NCBI GenBank assembly: GCA_922989275.2
Contig: OV277870.1
Coordinates: 73,149,216 to 73,213,215, forward strand
DNA length: 64,000 nucleotides
Origin: Gari tellinella
Taxonomy: Eukaryota > Mollusca > Bivalvia > Cardiida > Psammobiidae
Direction: 5' to 3'
Shown here: in pieces, positions 24,500-38,300 of the stretch
How positions within the stretch are numbered: the first letter of the stretch is position 1
Layout of the letters: each line of letters starts with the position of its first letter
Program-made: the position numbers and the translations under genes
The notes under the pieces: generated by a model
Database searches by the model: none
What the model was told of the DNA's origin: nothing
The model's input: the letters and a program-made list of their open reading frames with translations, nothing else

Positions 24500-25060
24500 A
24501 AATGATGTTTAAAAAAGCACTAGTAACCACTGTTCCCTCCATTTTACGGATACATTGCAGAATACGTCCCCTCATTGATTTTACGTAACGTTTCAAATAC
24601 GTTGGCATTCCAACCAAAATGCACTAGGAGGTCATTATGGTATAAATTTGATGATTTGACCCGACCTTGTTATCAAATACATCCGATATGTGTTCTATGG
24701 GGCTCATGTCCGAGGATAAAACAGGCCAAGGCAGAACGTTAATGTATTTTAGCAAGAAATTGTGTGGTGATACGCGCCGTGTGATGCTTTATACATGTAT
24801 TGTCAAGCTGAAAATGCCAGGCCCTTCCTTTCTTTTGCATGAATTGAATCACTTTGCTATTTAAAACATTGATGTAACGCTGAGCATTGGCATTTTATTG
24901 AATAATAACCAAGTCAATTTCCAGAGTTCTAATTTTCCCAAACCAAACCATAGCGCTGCCACTACCCATTATTTCTCTCTCAAACATATCGTTCTCCACG
25001 GTCACTCCTCCTTTTTGCGCATTGAGGCGAGCGGACGCGGCGAGATTCTCTTGCCTTCGC
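24500..25060 (-). pseudogene. Decayed Tc1-like transposase
   Basis: Minus-strand pieces: GSGSAMVWFGKI, FQLDN...HTARI, then a WP..SSDMSPIEH-like stretch and MRGRILQCI, the second half of a Tc1 transposase. Frames are broken. Sequence differs from the element at 1611. Confidence 0.7.
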
Positions 25061-26235
25061 GGTAATGAATGTAGCGCTGTTTACAGTGAAACACCTGTAT
25101 CTGCGCACGTGCAAAGTAAGGAACACGTTGGCAAGCTTAGACGCATAAAGAGACCTGGGATTTGAATAGCAAGTGTGTAATCGTTATACGCAATGAAGTC
25201 ATTATAATCATGTATGTACCTTGCAACATGCGTTAAAACACAGTTATAGAAGAATTCTAGGAAGAGGATGGGGTTATAAAGAAGCAGATCCTCACGCGAG
25301 AGCCCAACAACGATTCTCAATGTATTCTCAAGGTATAATTCAGTTAAAAAAGGATGAAAAAATAATACAGCCTGCATATTTATACATGTAATAATGTTTA
25401 ACAGAGGCTCGTGTTGCCCACCATACTTTGGAAAAAATAAGTAGTCCCCCATTGCAAAATAGTGTTGTCCTTGAAAATTGTCAAATATTCCATGACTTCT
25501 TCTGTTGTTATTTGAGTGGATTTCATCAGGATTTTGGTCCTACTACCTCATGTAAAGCATATTCTTCAATATAGAGGAAGGATTTGTTGAATTTCAGTAC
25601 AGAAAATTTGCTGCACATTTTGGTGCAAATCCAAACATATTGTTCAAAATCAAGATACACAGTTTTCCTTTCAAATTGTAAGCTATCTCATAAGCTTGTT
25701 CATTTCACTACGAACAGTTTGATATGAAATTATGCAACATTGCTCCATAAATGACCAAAATATCACCTTTCAAAAATGCACCAAAAAACACTTTACAAGA
25801 ACCTTAAATGGATTCTATTCCGTTTGAAACTTGTTTGCCGATGTGCATATACGTATTAACCGATTAAACTCAGGCGACGAGTATATTCGTCATTTACAAA
25901 CAGCGTAATTGTTAAGAGTACATTTCTCCTATGTAAACAGTAAAGACCCGGATAAGAGTACTTATGATAAGCCCTCTGATCAGGGTCTGTACTATCTATC
26001 ATATTTCAATGTATTACGATAACAACATCTCTTACCAAATTGGGAATCAAAGAGTTATTAGACTTAATAACGTCCATTTGGTGTTTCAGGGGTGAATGAG
26101 ATAATTAGTTATATCGTAGTTGGCCATGTTAACCATATCAACGCCATGGTATCGCATATTGTTGTTTTCACATTTTATTCATCGAGTGTCTTACTAAAGG
26201 CATAAAATATCACAATGTTGCCGAAATGTGTTAAC
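25061..26235. other. Intergenic, no gene recognised
   Basis: A 123-codon minus-strand open frame at 25081-25452 lacks recognisable motifs. A TGATCAGGGTCTG hairpin arm is near 25977. Confidence 0.4.
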
Positions 26236-26435
26236 CCTTTATAACATAGCTTATTAATAAGTGTTCGCCTAAAGCAAGTTGAAAGTAAAGCAGAATGCGC
26301 ATTCAGGCGTATTCTGCCTTATTTTTCTTCCTGCTTGAAGCTACCGTCTGCTAGAATATAGAAAATAATTCTTATGATATAAATTCATGACTATATAAAT
26401 TGGAACTCTTCAGTGGAGGAATATATTAAAGGTGT

Positions 26436-26685
26436 TACAGTGGAGAATCTGTTATTCTTTCCCGTTTAAACGCAAACGTACGCAAACGCACAGCGCTAAG
26501 ACGTAGAAAAGAACAACTTTTGGACAATTCTGATATTTCATGTTTATCTTGGTGGCAAACAGTTTGGAGCCTGATCAGACGCCGGGTTACCCGGCGTCTG
26601 ATCTGGCTCCAAACTGTTTGAAATTGAAAAAATAGTTTTAGCATAAACGCGTTCATTGGGAAAGAATAACAGATTCTCCACTGTA
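26436..26685. mobile_element. 250-bp CAGTGGAGAA MITE
   Basis: Complete copy, perfect ends and perfect central GACGCCGGGTTACCCGGCGTC. Confidence 0.88.
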
Positions 26686-26804
26686 CAACATCCCAATATA
26701 TAACCCTACAAAGTGTTTGTTTAAACTTTTGACCGCGCAATATTGCAGGACTACTTGTGATCTGAATTTCCCAACTTGTGTTGATAGTGGCCCATTTCCA
26801 AAGC

Positions 26805-29354
26805 TTAAAGTCCCATTGTGTTTTCAGACCTTTTCTTAATGCTTGAAATACAATAACGGTTAATAATAATGTTTGAACATTCTTATGGGCCAAACTGATC
26901 TATGAAATGATGAAGACGGACCTAAATCACCAAAAAGGGCAATTTAAAATCATAACAAACCGAAAATAGAACGTCTGACATAAACATTTCCACACGGCTT
27001 AGTATCACGTGATACAGCCGAAATCAACTTCACTGGGTGCAACCGTATCTACCTCCACCCGTCCATCCATCAGTCAGTTAGACTATCACACTTTTTTGTC
27101 CGCTCTCTAACTCAACAATTTTTTATCCGATCTTCCACAAACTTGCTGAAAATGTTCATTGATATAAAATCAAGGTTTAGTTTGATTACTACTAAAATCG
27201 CATAAGGTATTTTTGAGTTATTGCCTGTTAATTAATACAAAATGACTGTTTCAGTCATTTTTGCACTCTAAAACAAACAGCTTTTATCGGATATTCACCA
27301 AACATGCTGAAAATATCTATTTATATAAAATTTAGGTCTAGTTTGATTATTACTAAAATCGCATGTGGCATATCTGAGTTTTTGCCCTTTATGTATAAAA
27401 AATGACTGTTTTCAGCAAGTTTTGCTCTCTAACACAAATACGTTTTATTGGATCTTCACCAAACTTGCTGAAAAAGTTTATTGATATAAAATCAAGGTTT
27501 AGTTTGATTACTACTAACATCGCATAAGGCATGTTGGAGTAATAGCCCTTTAATTATTTTTTAAAATGGCTGTCACAGCCTTTTTTGCTCTGTAACACAA
27601 AGAGTTTTCATTGGATCTTCACCAAACTTGCTGACATTCTTTATTTATATAAAATCTAGGTCCAGTGTGATTATTAATAAAATCCCATAGGGATTATCTT
27701 AGTTATTGCCCTTTATGTATTTAAAAGGACTGTTTCACCATTTTTTTCTCTCTAACACAAATACTTTTTTTATTGATTTTTGCCAAACTTGCTGAAAATG
27801 TTTATTTATATAAAATCAAGGTTTGGTTTGTCTACTACTAAAATCGCAAAAGGCATGTCTGAGGTTTTGCCCTTTAAGTATTAAAAATTAATATTTCAGC
27901 ATATTTTGGCCTTCTAACACATACAGTTTTTATCAGATATTCACCAAACTTGTTGAAAATGTTTATTAATATTAAATCTAGGTCAATCATCTTAACTACG
28001 AAAATCGCATAAGGCATGTTGGAGTTATTGCCCTTGAATGACTAAAAATTGACTACTTCAGGCTTGTCAGCTTTCTGACTCAAACAGTTTTAATTGGATC
28101 TTCACCAAATTTGCTGAAACTAATATTTGTATAAAATCTTGGTCCAGTTCTATAAATACCCAAATCGCCGAAGGCATGTTGGAGTTATGGTTCTTTAATT
28201 TTTAAAATTTTGCTATTTTATCCTTATTTTTGCCCTGTCCACTCTGTAAAAGGACCAGTTTTTATTCTATTTTTAGCCAAATATTTGGTCAATGGTTGCA
28301 TGTGCTTCATCTTAGCCGTGTTGGTAATAAGTTAAGTAATAAATGACCACTCCATTTCTCCTTTACCTCTTGAAGGATTTTCATTCAACTGCATTTGATT
28401 TTTTCCTTGACCTAGATTTAATACCACTACTCGTTGTCAGCAAGTTTGGTGAAGATCCAATAAAAAGTGTTTGTGTTAGAGAGCAGAAAATGCTGAAACA
28501 GTCATTTTTTAATTATTCAAGGGCAATAACTCAAAAATGCCTTATGCGATTTTGCTAGTTATTGAACCTGGCCTAGATTATATACTAATAAACATTTGTA
28601 GCAAGTTTGGTGAAGATCCAAAAAGAAGTGTTGGAGTTAGAGAGCAAGCTCAAGGTATAGATTCTCCGTAGTTTTTTTAATCGTTTACCCACCGTGAATA
28701 ATATTTACACGTTGTTACTGGATCTCATAGTGTTTAACCCTGTGCCTACTGGTCGTAACTTTACGGAGTTTACAAACTATTTGAATCTAAAAAGACACCG
28801 CTTAACGCGGCGTCTCATCTGGATCCAAACTGTTTGACACTCGTCTTAAGGGTTGTTTGATTAAAACAATGCATAAATCTAAACTGAACTCATTTTGCAG
28901 ACGACAATTTCAAAACAGACGTCTTTGCAGCAGAATAAGGGTTAACAGGGTCATTTTCAGTGCTCCAGCTCACATGTAAGCGGGAGTAATCTGAACTAAT
29001 CTAACATTTTCTCACTCATTTCAGCACCGAATGCTATGGTGTTACTACTGATTAAACCGTCTCTTCGAGACAATTTTAATGAGTATGACACCATTGGGTT
29101 TAAAAGCAGAAATAAAGATTTTAGTTTTCGAAATACTTCCATTATCTAGAGCCCTGTATTTACAGAGTTGTCCTTCTTTCCATTCACAAGGGAGGCTTTT
29201 CAATTTGTGCAGCACAAAAATATTATAAATAAAATTTAAATGCGAATTTCTTAGATAAAACCGGTTTTTGTGAAAGAATCACGTCCCACATGTTCAAATG
29301 GGACCCCAAACAACCGTTTTATGCAGGTTTCTCAAAAACACAATGCGGCTTTAA
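26805..29354. mobile_element. TTAA-flanked element with tandem-repeat core, left copy
   Basis: TTAA plus AGTCCCATTGTGTTTT at the left and AAACACAATGCGGCT plus TTAA at the right. The core holds about eight diverged ~150-bp repeats (phrase TTCACCAAACTTGCTGAAAA; 27115-28325), an asymmetric spacer (28230-28440), then one to two repeats in the opposite direction (to about 28670). No transposase seen. An inverted copy lies at 37800-40814. The TTAA target suggests piggyBac mobilisation; repeat cores of this size are also known from bivalve pearl-type elements. Confidence 0.7.
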
Positions 29355-31170
29355 GCAATTCACCTATTGAAAATTCTGCCGAAACGAACATATTTTGTTT
29401 ATATTTGTTCTCAATGTGTTTAATTCCATTTAAACAGGTAAGAATATCATCTTCTTAATTGCTTGATTTCAATTGCAACGTACTTGCGTAGTTGCTAAAG
29501 ATACGCGTAGAAGGTAAATGAGCTTTTAACGCTAACACGTTCCACAACAAACAGTGTACAAGTCAAATGTGCACTTGTCCTGTGCAAAGAGCGGATACCC
29601 TAATCAGGGGGCTCTTCTAGGAGCCCTCTGATCAGGGTCAGCACTTTTTTGCCATTATTGCAATATATTACCAGTATCAAAATTAATTCTAAGTACAGTG
29701 TTCCCTCTCTACAATTAGTTCCAATGATATACACAGATTGTATGTGTTCTTCATGGGGAATGGTTATACACTGTAAACCAGTCGGATGCTGAACGGGTTC
29801 AAAAGCTGCACACAATATATTCAATGTGTTGACATCTGCGTTCAACCATTATCCTAAATCTACTGAATTTACAAGATTGCATACCAATTGTTCATATTTG
29901 ATAGCATCACGAATGAAGAACGACGTTCTTCATTCGTGATAGCATACAGTATTCAAAGTTTGAACATCAGCGTTCATGGATTTGGACCCTAGTGTTCATG
30001 GGATGCAATTTAATTCCTTTATATTCGAAATTTTCAGTTTGTAAATATATTTGATAAAACTTTAGTTTTACTTCAATATCCAACGCGATTGGATGCGAAC
30101 ATTCAAAATCAGCACCTCCTTTGTCAGACTAGAACACTTTTTCAACGCCTACAAATGTACGTGCAACAGTTGCTCTAATTAGAAAAATATTTACGTATTA
30201 GTGGATGACGTCATTAACTGAATGACGTCACTATATTTCATGAAATATGATGTCATCGGTTTGATTTTAAAACAAGAAGTCGAGGAAACCAATTTCTTTT
30301 CGTTGATGCGACGTGAACATTTCTAAGGAACTTGCTGACTAACTACATGTATGTTTCAGACAACAGACCATAACTTGGTGTTTAGAGGATATATCGTGGA
30401 TTATTAACTAGTGAATCTGTAAATGCGGAAATCGTTCACTCGCCAGGAGTACGGAGGAGAGCAGAATGTAGATTTAATATATGTTCTGGTCTTAGATGCG
30501 TGTTGTATAATTTCCACATCTTTTACTAAGAAAAAGCAAAGGTGTCATAAAAAGATTAAAGCGGGCGAAATTCACAAAGTGGAATTTTATAAGGAGGGGG
30601 AAATCTCGCTAACGCCATGAATTTGGTAGGTAGATTTCTTGTCGGATATGTAATAATGTAATTCAGATGATATTTTGCTTCAATCGCACAATTTTCGTTT
30701 GAAATTGACATGTGAATTTTAAGCGTGACGTCACAAAAGATTGACTAAAACGATAAAACTCGGATCGAATATGCGGGTCGTTTTGTAATGTCAATCGGGC
30801 CGAAAGGTGATGTTACCGATGTGACATTACCCGATCATGTTCTTAGGCACTCTCCAACGAACTGTTCATGTGTGATAGGCCTAGTCTAGATCTCCCTCGA
30901 AAAACCTGGACACCTGAATATGTTTTACGTGATTCTAACACTGAACATCTAATGTTTTACGTAGGCATTCATACATGTAGTTCAACACCTTATGTTAAAG
31001 TAGACATTTAAAATCTGAACATATGGTGTTCTGTGTGTATTCTGTCTTTTAATATTTTTTTCCTTGAACATGTTCTAGGCATGTTAACCGCCAGATTTGA
31101 TTGACTTTGCTTTTACGGCACCGCGACACATGAAATGTTCATATAAATACGAAATACTTATGGTGCCGAA
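29355..31170. other. Intergenic DNA between the TTAA element and the SINE
   Basis: Contains a GATCAGGGGGCTC hairpin (29585-29650) and a small perfect ATCACGAATGAAGAAC hairpin near 29907-29940. The 65-codon open frame at 30423-30620 is unrecognised. Confidence 0.45.
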
Positions 31171-31174
31171 ATAA

Positions 31175-31460
31175 ACCGACAGGCATGGTCGACTGGAAAC
31201 GCGCTCGACTACAGTACCGGGGATCGTGAGTTCGATCCACCACCAGACCAAGTCCTTCGGATGAGACTTCATATGAAACCAAGGTCCGATGTATCAGCAT
31301 TTTACACTGGGATCTGAAAGAACCAGAGAAATCTGTCGACATTTGTAAAATATTTGTTATTCTCCTGTTAAGAGAAAACGAAACGCGTCGGGGATAAAAG
31401 TTAGAAAAAATCCAGTTAACTAATGTCTTCCACTTTTTTTAATATACATGTAGTAATATA
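31175..31460 (+). mobile_element. tRNA-derived SINE downstream of copy C
   Basis: A-box-like TGGTCGACTGG and B box GAGTTCGATCC (31228-31238), then a TTCGGATGAGACTT body and TTTTACACTGGGATCTGAAAG. An orthologous copy at 46525 flanks pseudogene D. Confidence 0.7.
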
Positions 31461-32066
31461 ATATATTTTGCTAAGTATCAATAAACTATTGTCTATAATT
31501 TATGTACACACAACATTCATTTATAATTACATTATAGTGTTATCATCTTGGTGATCAAAACATTGACTGCTAAGGCAAGGTGACAGTAAACCCGTTCACT
31601 GCCATATGACGTAAATACCTGTCGAACACAATCGCTGCCATATTATCGTCTGCTAATATTTTCTTCTGATTTAAACCTATCAAATTTGAATGTTTATAAT
31701 TTTCAAAACGTTTGACTTCAAAGCATTAATATGGGTGTCAGTTAATTGCCAGAGTTTGGTCCCTGATCAGACGCCGTGCCACGCGCTTTCTTTGCTGGAT
31801 CCAAACTGTTTGCTGATATAATTGTTATAGAGCTTTGCAGCGATAGGGCCAAACGAAACCCAAACGAGTTGGAATAAAATGTAGGAAAGGACAATGTTTT
31901 GTCACTTCTGTATATTCATTCTTATCTGAGAGGCAAACCGTTTGGGTTACCCGGCGTATGATCAGGCTCCAAACTGTTTGCAATGGAAATAAGCGTTTGT
32001 TGGGAAATAATAACATCTTCTCCACTATACCATACTTTATCAGTACCACAGCTAACGAGCCATTGT

Positions 32067-32072
32067 TTTATT
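32067..32072 (-). terminator. Candidate poly(A) signal of P450 copy C
   Basis: AATAAA on the minus strand, 37 nt past the TGA. The same hexamer sits at the same distance after copy D. Position is consistent with a short 3' UTR, but no transcript evidence is available. Confidence 0.45.
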
Positions 32073-32108
32073 TGATAATTTTAAGTTTTTTACAATAACG
32101 GAACTCGC

Positions 32109-32325
32109 TCATTGACGTGGCACCGCTCTGCACATAAATGGTTTAGGTCGAATGAATTGTGCTATATCAAAGTTGCCGCCATATCTGGGGTCACAGGACA
32201 CAGCATTCTCGGGTAACATCTCAAATGTCCACTTCTGTAACAGGGTAGCAACATACAGAAATATCCGGGATCTGGCAAGATTCTCTCCGGGACACCCTCT
32301 TCGCCCTTTCCCAAATGGAAACCAA
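32109..32325 (-). CDS. P450 copy C exon 6 (heme-binding)
   Basis: Residues 434-505 and TGA: FPFGKGRRGCPGENLARSR and the C-terminus AVPRQ. Confidence 0.93.
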
Positions 32326-35300
32326 CTGCGACAAAGTAAAACATGACACAGATAGAGTTTAATTCGGTAATTTCTTAACATCGTCACTGCCTTACCCCGA
32401 GGACATGTACAATGGTAGTTGCAAACATGCAGTTGCGATCCAGGGGCCCGTTTCATAAAACTTCTTACGACAAATGTTGTCGTAAGTCAGATTATAAAAG
32501 TCTAAATTATTATTTATTTCTCTATCTTATCCTGTCTTGTGACATCTTTTTGGAATCGTCTTTAAAAGACGATTCCAAAAAGGTGTCACAAGACATGATT
32601 CGATAGAGAAATCGGAAATTAAATGTATTTTTAAGATTAGACTTACGATCGTTTTTGTCGTAAGATGTTTTATGAAACGGACCCCTGATCGCGTAACGCT
32701 GCGTCAACTCAGAAACCAATCTGTTTGACACTCATTATATATATAATATCACATATAAAGTTACATAAAATAGTTACAAATATCATATACTGCCAAGACT
32801 TAATGCAAGGCCGTCCAGCGGCCTATGATACACTTTATATACTTGTAGTTGCCTGAGGAATTGCAGAAAATGCTGTAAATATTACCTATACCATTGTTTG
32901 GAAAGGAGATTTAAGCCAGATGACTTAGAATGTCTGGATCGTGATCAGACACTGAGTTAATAGACATATCATTTGTATCACAACTGTTTGCAATTGTTAA
33001 ACATGTCTTACTTAACAGTAAAATTGCTTAATTATTTTTGAAGGAATACTTCACATAGCATTAACTCATTCGCCCTTGACGCGTTTGATGGACAATTGCA
33101 ATTTCCAATGAAGTCTAGACCAGTTGTTGAACAATATATTGCAAAATGACAAAAAGTGTAGGCCCTGATCAGAGGGCTACAGGAATCCTCTAATAAGGGT
33201 CTATACTGTTTGTACAGGCCAAGTGTAATCTTCATATATATACTGTTTGTTAATGAGGAGTGTACTCGTCGCTGGGATTGAATCTGTATATGCTTCATAG
33301 CTAAAGTTATATATAATTACTTAGTATGAACCTTTGTCTCAAAGGGTGATCATAAGGCAACAGGTCACCATTGCCATCTAACCATCTCTCCGGTCTAAAC
33401 GTCCAGGGGTCTCCCCACACCTTTTCGTCATGGTGTATATACCATACATTTGGAATGACCTGTCGAATAAATTAAACAAATCTTTAATTGGCACTCTAGA
33501 CAGTTTACATATGCATTGCTCTACAATGGCTCTTCCAACAATGAGTTCCTCCTAACAACAACGTCTGTCACTGTTTCCCCAAAACAATACAAACCAGATC
33601 TGGATTTAAGCTTTTTGCAAATGTAAGTCAATTCTTGATTTTTCCATTCCTACAACAACTCCCTCCTAATAACACACACAATATCTGTCTTTTTATTAAA
33701 AAACATGAAATCGTGATTTGATATTCATTTTTTGCAAATGTCCGTAGAGTAATAAAATGTACAGATACATATGATTGCCCCAGTTTTCCATTCATCGTAA
33801 ATAGCTCGGAAAACGTAATCATGATATATTTCTTTTAACCCTTTCAACCCTACATCCCTCTGCAGAGACTACTGATTACATATGCAAACAGTGTAGACCC
33901 TGATCAGTGGGCTCCTATAGGATCCCTCTGATCAGGGTATGCACTGTTTGATATTTTCATTGTTGTTTGTTGTAATACTAAGCATACAGCAGTAGACTTG
34001 TTAAAAATACTTGGTACTAAAATAGTCCAAAAGGATAATAAATATCCACAAGAGAAATTTAGGGTTAAACACTTTTAATGTTTCACATGTTCATGAGTTT
34101 ACAACAACCTTATAGTACTCACAAACTGTTCACAGAAATACACATTCTTGTCAGGTGTGTCGCAAGCTATGTCATTTTAAAACAGTTAGGCCAAGAACAG
34201 AGCCCGAGTTACTTCGAGTTTGATCAGGACAGAAACTGTTTGGTATCCATGCCAATATTTGATCAATAACGCAATTCAAAAATGAATTTTACATCAAATT
34301 TCAGATGACATTCGTCATACAACCAATGACATACAGTGGAGAAAAAGTTATTCTTTCCCGTTTAAACGCAAACTAAACGCAAACGCACCGCAATAAAACA
34401 TAGAAAAGGGCAAATATTCGACAATTCTAAATATTTATGTTGATCTGAGTGGCAAACAGTTTGGAGCCTGATTTATTTGCACTGGAAATAATAGTTTTAG
34501 CGTAAAACGCGTTTACTGGGAAAGAATAACGTTTTCTCCACTGTAAGAGTTTAGTGATTACGTTTAACACAGGAACAATATGTCAACAATGTCCGGTCTG
34601 TCTAAAGACACCAAACCTTCCCAAACCACTTTTAAAAAAACTACTAAATTCCTTTACCCATTACTCCGTAATTACGCCTTTTGCCTTTAACGTATTCATT
34701 AACAGTAGAAAATAGCTCGAATTTATACAATATCTATCCACATATTTTTTCCGTATTCTAGCAGATTGTAGCTTAAAGCAAGCTGAAAGTAGACGAATCC
34801 ACAATGCCCTTACTCTCGAATGATGAATGGGATACACCATTATCTTTACAGGACTTACACGTTTTGACACCCATTTCAATTATTTTCTCCTTTAAAAATT
34901 GCATCATATATACATGCATTTGATAGTCAATCAGGGACAATTTTAACACAGATAAAATATGATTAACATCTGTCCTCAGGTTATGACGAAAATATATGCC
35001 TACAGTTACAAAGGTGAACTTACTAATGACTTTGGAGGTATTTGGGATCCTTCAAACACAATGCCTTTTTCGCAATAGTGAGGAAACAGCAAAGGTATTG
35101 GAGTTAAGTAGCGCAATGTTTCTAGAACAACCGCCTCTATGAACACACACTCACGTCTGTCGGAGAACGATGGAAGTCTCTCTGTGCCGACAACCCTGTC
35201 CAGTTCAGCTTGAATCTTGGCTTGATATTCGGGATAGTTTAGCAAACACAGCAGTAATGACGAAATACTTGACAAGGATGTCAAAATACCTGCAGTAGTG

Positions 35301-38300
35301 ATACAATTACAGTGTTCCCTCCCTACAACGGCCCTCCAAACAACGACTTCTTCCATACAACGACCCTTGCCGCAGTTCCAACGATTTTACTGCTGCAATA
35401 TTGCCTGCTTAAGATTGTCGTCTGCTGTTGTTTTAAATTTCTTTCCCTATAAAGACTCCCTCTGAACAACACATGCATTATGTGGCTCCCACTGGGTGTC
35501 GTTGTAGAGAGGGAGCACTTTACAATTACTGCAATAACTGTTTCATTGTCATTACGATGTGCAATAATCCGCCTGATGCATCTGCTGCCATACTTGTCGT
35601 CTACTTTAACTTTTAAATGATGGAATTATATGCGTTTTTTACTAAAACAACATTGATATGAGTGGCAAACAGTTTTGACGCTGATCAGAATCCGCATTTC
35701 GCGGCGGCTAATCAGGATCCAAAATGTCTGCGCATGTTAGATTGGTAACGAAAAGGTTAAATGGGTTAATTTAGAAAAAATATATACTTGACCTCAGTCT
35801 GAAAGTCATTTACAGTCAGGTCAGGCTGTTTGCCCTCTAACTCATTGTACAAAATTTTAATGCTCTTATTTGTTTTCACCATTATCCCTTTACCCAATAA
35901 CCCGTATTTAACATTAAATACAAGTGATCATTTAAAGCAGGTTGAAAGTAAAGCAGAATTTGCATTAAGGCACATTCTGCTTTACTTTCAGCCTGCTTTA
36001 AACAACCATCTGCTAGGCTATATAAAATATTTGTTATGGTAATTGTTCATGAGGGTATAAACTGGAACTATTTTTTCAGCGGAGGAATAAATGAGATACG
36101 CTAAAAGTCGCTTTTATGGGGTAAAGGATAACACTGGAGGCCAACTATGTATATCCATCAAACTGTATTGCTACGACAACCTATATGGGTATTATAACAG
36201 ATTTGTATTGGTACGAAGTCCGTGTATATAGTGAGAAATGTTTGTCTACGAAAACAAAGTTGCCTTCGTAGTAATACAAATCTGTTATAATACCCATATA
36301 GATTGTCGTAGAGACACATTTCATCGTAATACCTAGTTAGCCCCCAGTGGTTATACACTTTCGCAATCACTGTCGACACTGTCGAATTTATAGTACATAG
36401 TTGTCCCTCTATATAACAACACCCAAAGGGAGACACATATTATGTGTGTTTCCTCGGAGGGAGTCGTTATAGGGAGGGGAAATTAAGAATTGGCTTCAAT
36501 CTGCATACAACCTGAATCCAGATCAGACGCCGCGTAACTTTTGTCACTCGTTATTATATTTCTTCTATCAAAATGTCCACTTACATACAACTTTGAGAAA
36601 AAACAACGTCAGGCGACAATTTTAAGTAGACGATATTGCAGCAGTAAAAGCATTAGACATACATGTCTTGTTAAGGGAACCAAGGCAAGGGTCGTTATAA
36701 GGGGGAGTCATTGTTGGGAGGGCTTTTTAGGGAGGGAACACTGTACTGGCAAATACAATCAAAAAGCACAATGTATAGAACATAATTGAGGCAAGGGTCG
36801 TTATAAGGGGGAGTCATTGTTTGGAGGGCTTTTTAGGGAGGGAACACTGTACTGGCAAATACAATCAAAAAGCACAATGTTTAGAACATAATTGAGGCAA
36901 GGGTCGTTATAAGGGGGAGTCATTGTTGGGGGGGGCTTTTTAGGGAGAGAACACTGTACTGGCAAATATAATTAAAAAGCACAATGTATAGAACATAATT
37001 GTCAGACATAATTAGGATAAAGATACACATGTATGTAGATGATAATATGTGTATAATGAAGACAAAAACGTCAGCATAATTTTATGATAGAAAGCCAAGC
37101 GAGCTGTTAGTTTTCTAGATTGTTTTTTATGAAAATAAAATATTTTCATAAAAAACAATCTAGAAAACTAACAGCTCGCTTGGCTTTCTATCATAAAATT
37201 AAATAATGTAGATCTACACTACCAGCTCCAACAGTTTCCAAAGTTAAAGCCATGATTCTTTCGTCTGTATAGAAGACGTCTCGGCCTTCATTCTGTTCCC
37301 TCAGTTGTTCGCCAATGAAGAAATCCACAAAACCCCTCACTTCTCCTGGCTTGTATGTAGCCTGTATGAAGTATAGACAATGGTTTGCTATTAATAATTG
37401 TTTTCTGCTATATATTGTCAAATAACTAACAGTGGATACCCAGATCAGAGGACTCATTTATGATCATTCTGATCTAGGACTACACTGGTTTGCATCCTGT
37501 TGGACAAATGTTCTCTTCACAGCTAATCACAGGTGCTCTGTTTGTAAATTACTAGTAGTATATTCGTACCTAGGGTTCAATGTGTTAACTCTTGTCCCGC
37601 ATATAGGCGTGCTTTTCAAACAGTGTACATGTGAATAGTACACATGTCCTATGCAAACAGTGAAGACCCAGATCAGAGGGCTCCGAAAGGAGCCCTCTGA
37701 TCAGGGTCTTCACTGTTTGTCACAATGCCAAACATTGACCAAAAAAACCCTTAAAAGTCAGAAATGGACTTGTCTAAAATGGAAACTGGCATTGTCCATT
37801 TAAAGCCGCATTGTGTTTTTGGGAAACCTGCATAAAACGGTTGTTTGGGATCCCATTAGAACTACACGGGACGTGATTCTTTCATAAAAAGCGGCTTTAT
37901 CTAAGAAATTCGCTTTTAAATTTTTATTTATAATTTTTTTGTGCTAGCACAATTTAAAGAGCCTCCTTGTGAATGGAAAGAAGGACAACTCTGTAAATAC
38001 AGGGCTCCAGATAACGGAAGTATTTCGATTACTAAACTCTTTATTTCTGCTTTTAAACCCAATGGTGTCATACTCATTAGAATCGTCTCGAAGAGACAGT
38101 TTAATCAGTAGTAACACCGTAGCATTCGGTGCTGAAATGAGTGAGAACATGTTGGATTTGTTCAGTTTATTCCTCTTATCTGAAGCCGGATGAAATGAAG
38201 AATTTAACCCTTATTCTGCTGCTAAGACGTCTGCTTTGACATTGTCGTGTGCAATATTTGTTCAGTTTAGATTTATGCATATTTTTGATTAAACAAACCT

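Noticed and set aside
25081..25452. 123-codon open frame on the minus strand
   Set aside because: No motif or homology recognised and no splice or paralogue context; could be chance in AT-rich DNA.
31175..31250. A tRNA gene (A- and B-box-like motifs); also 46525 and 14967
   Set aside because: No cloverleaf or anticodon arm holds together, and the downstream body is shared between copies, so these are SINE heads.
35302..35528. hAT assignment for the CAGTGTTCCCT MITE because of the 8-bp TACAATTA direct repeat
   Set aside because: Other family copies (718, 15466, 36396) share only flanking TA, which fits a Tc1/mariner/pogo type better; the 8-mer may be chance. Not settled.
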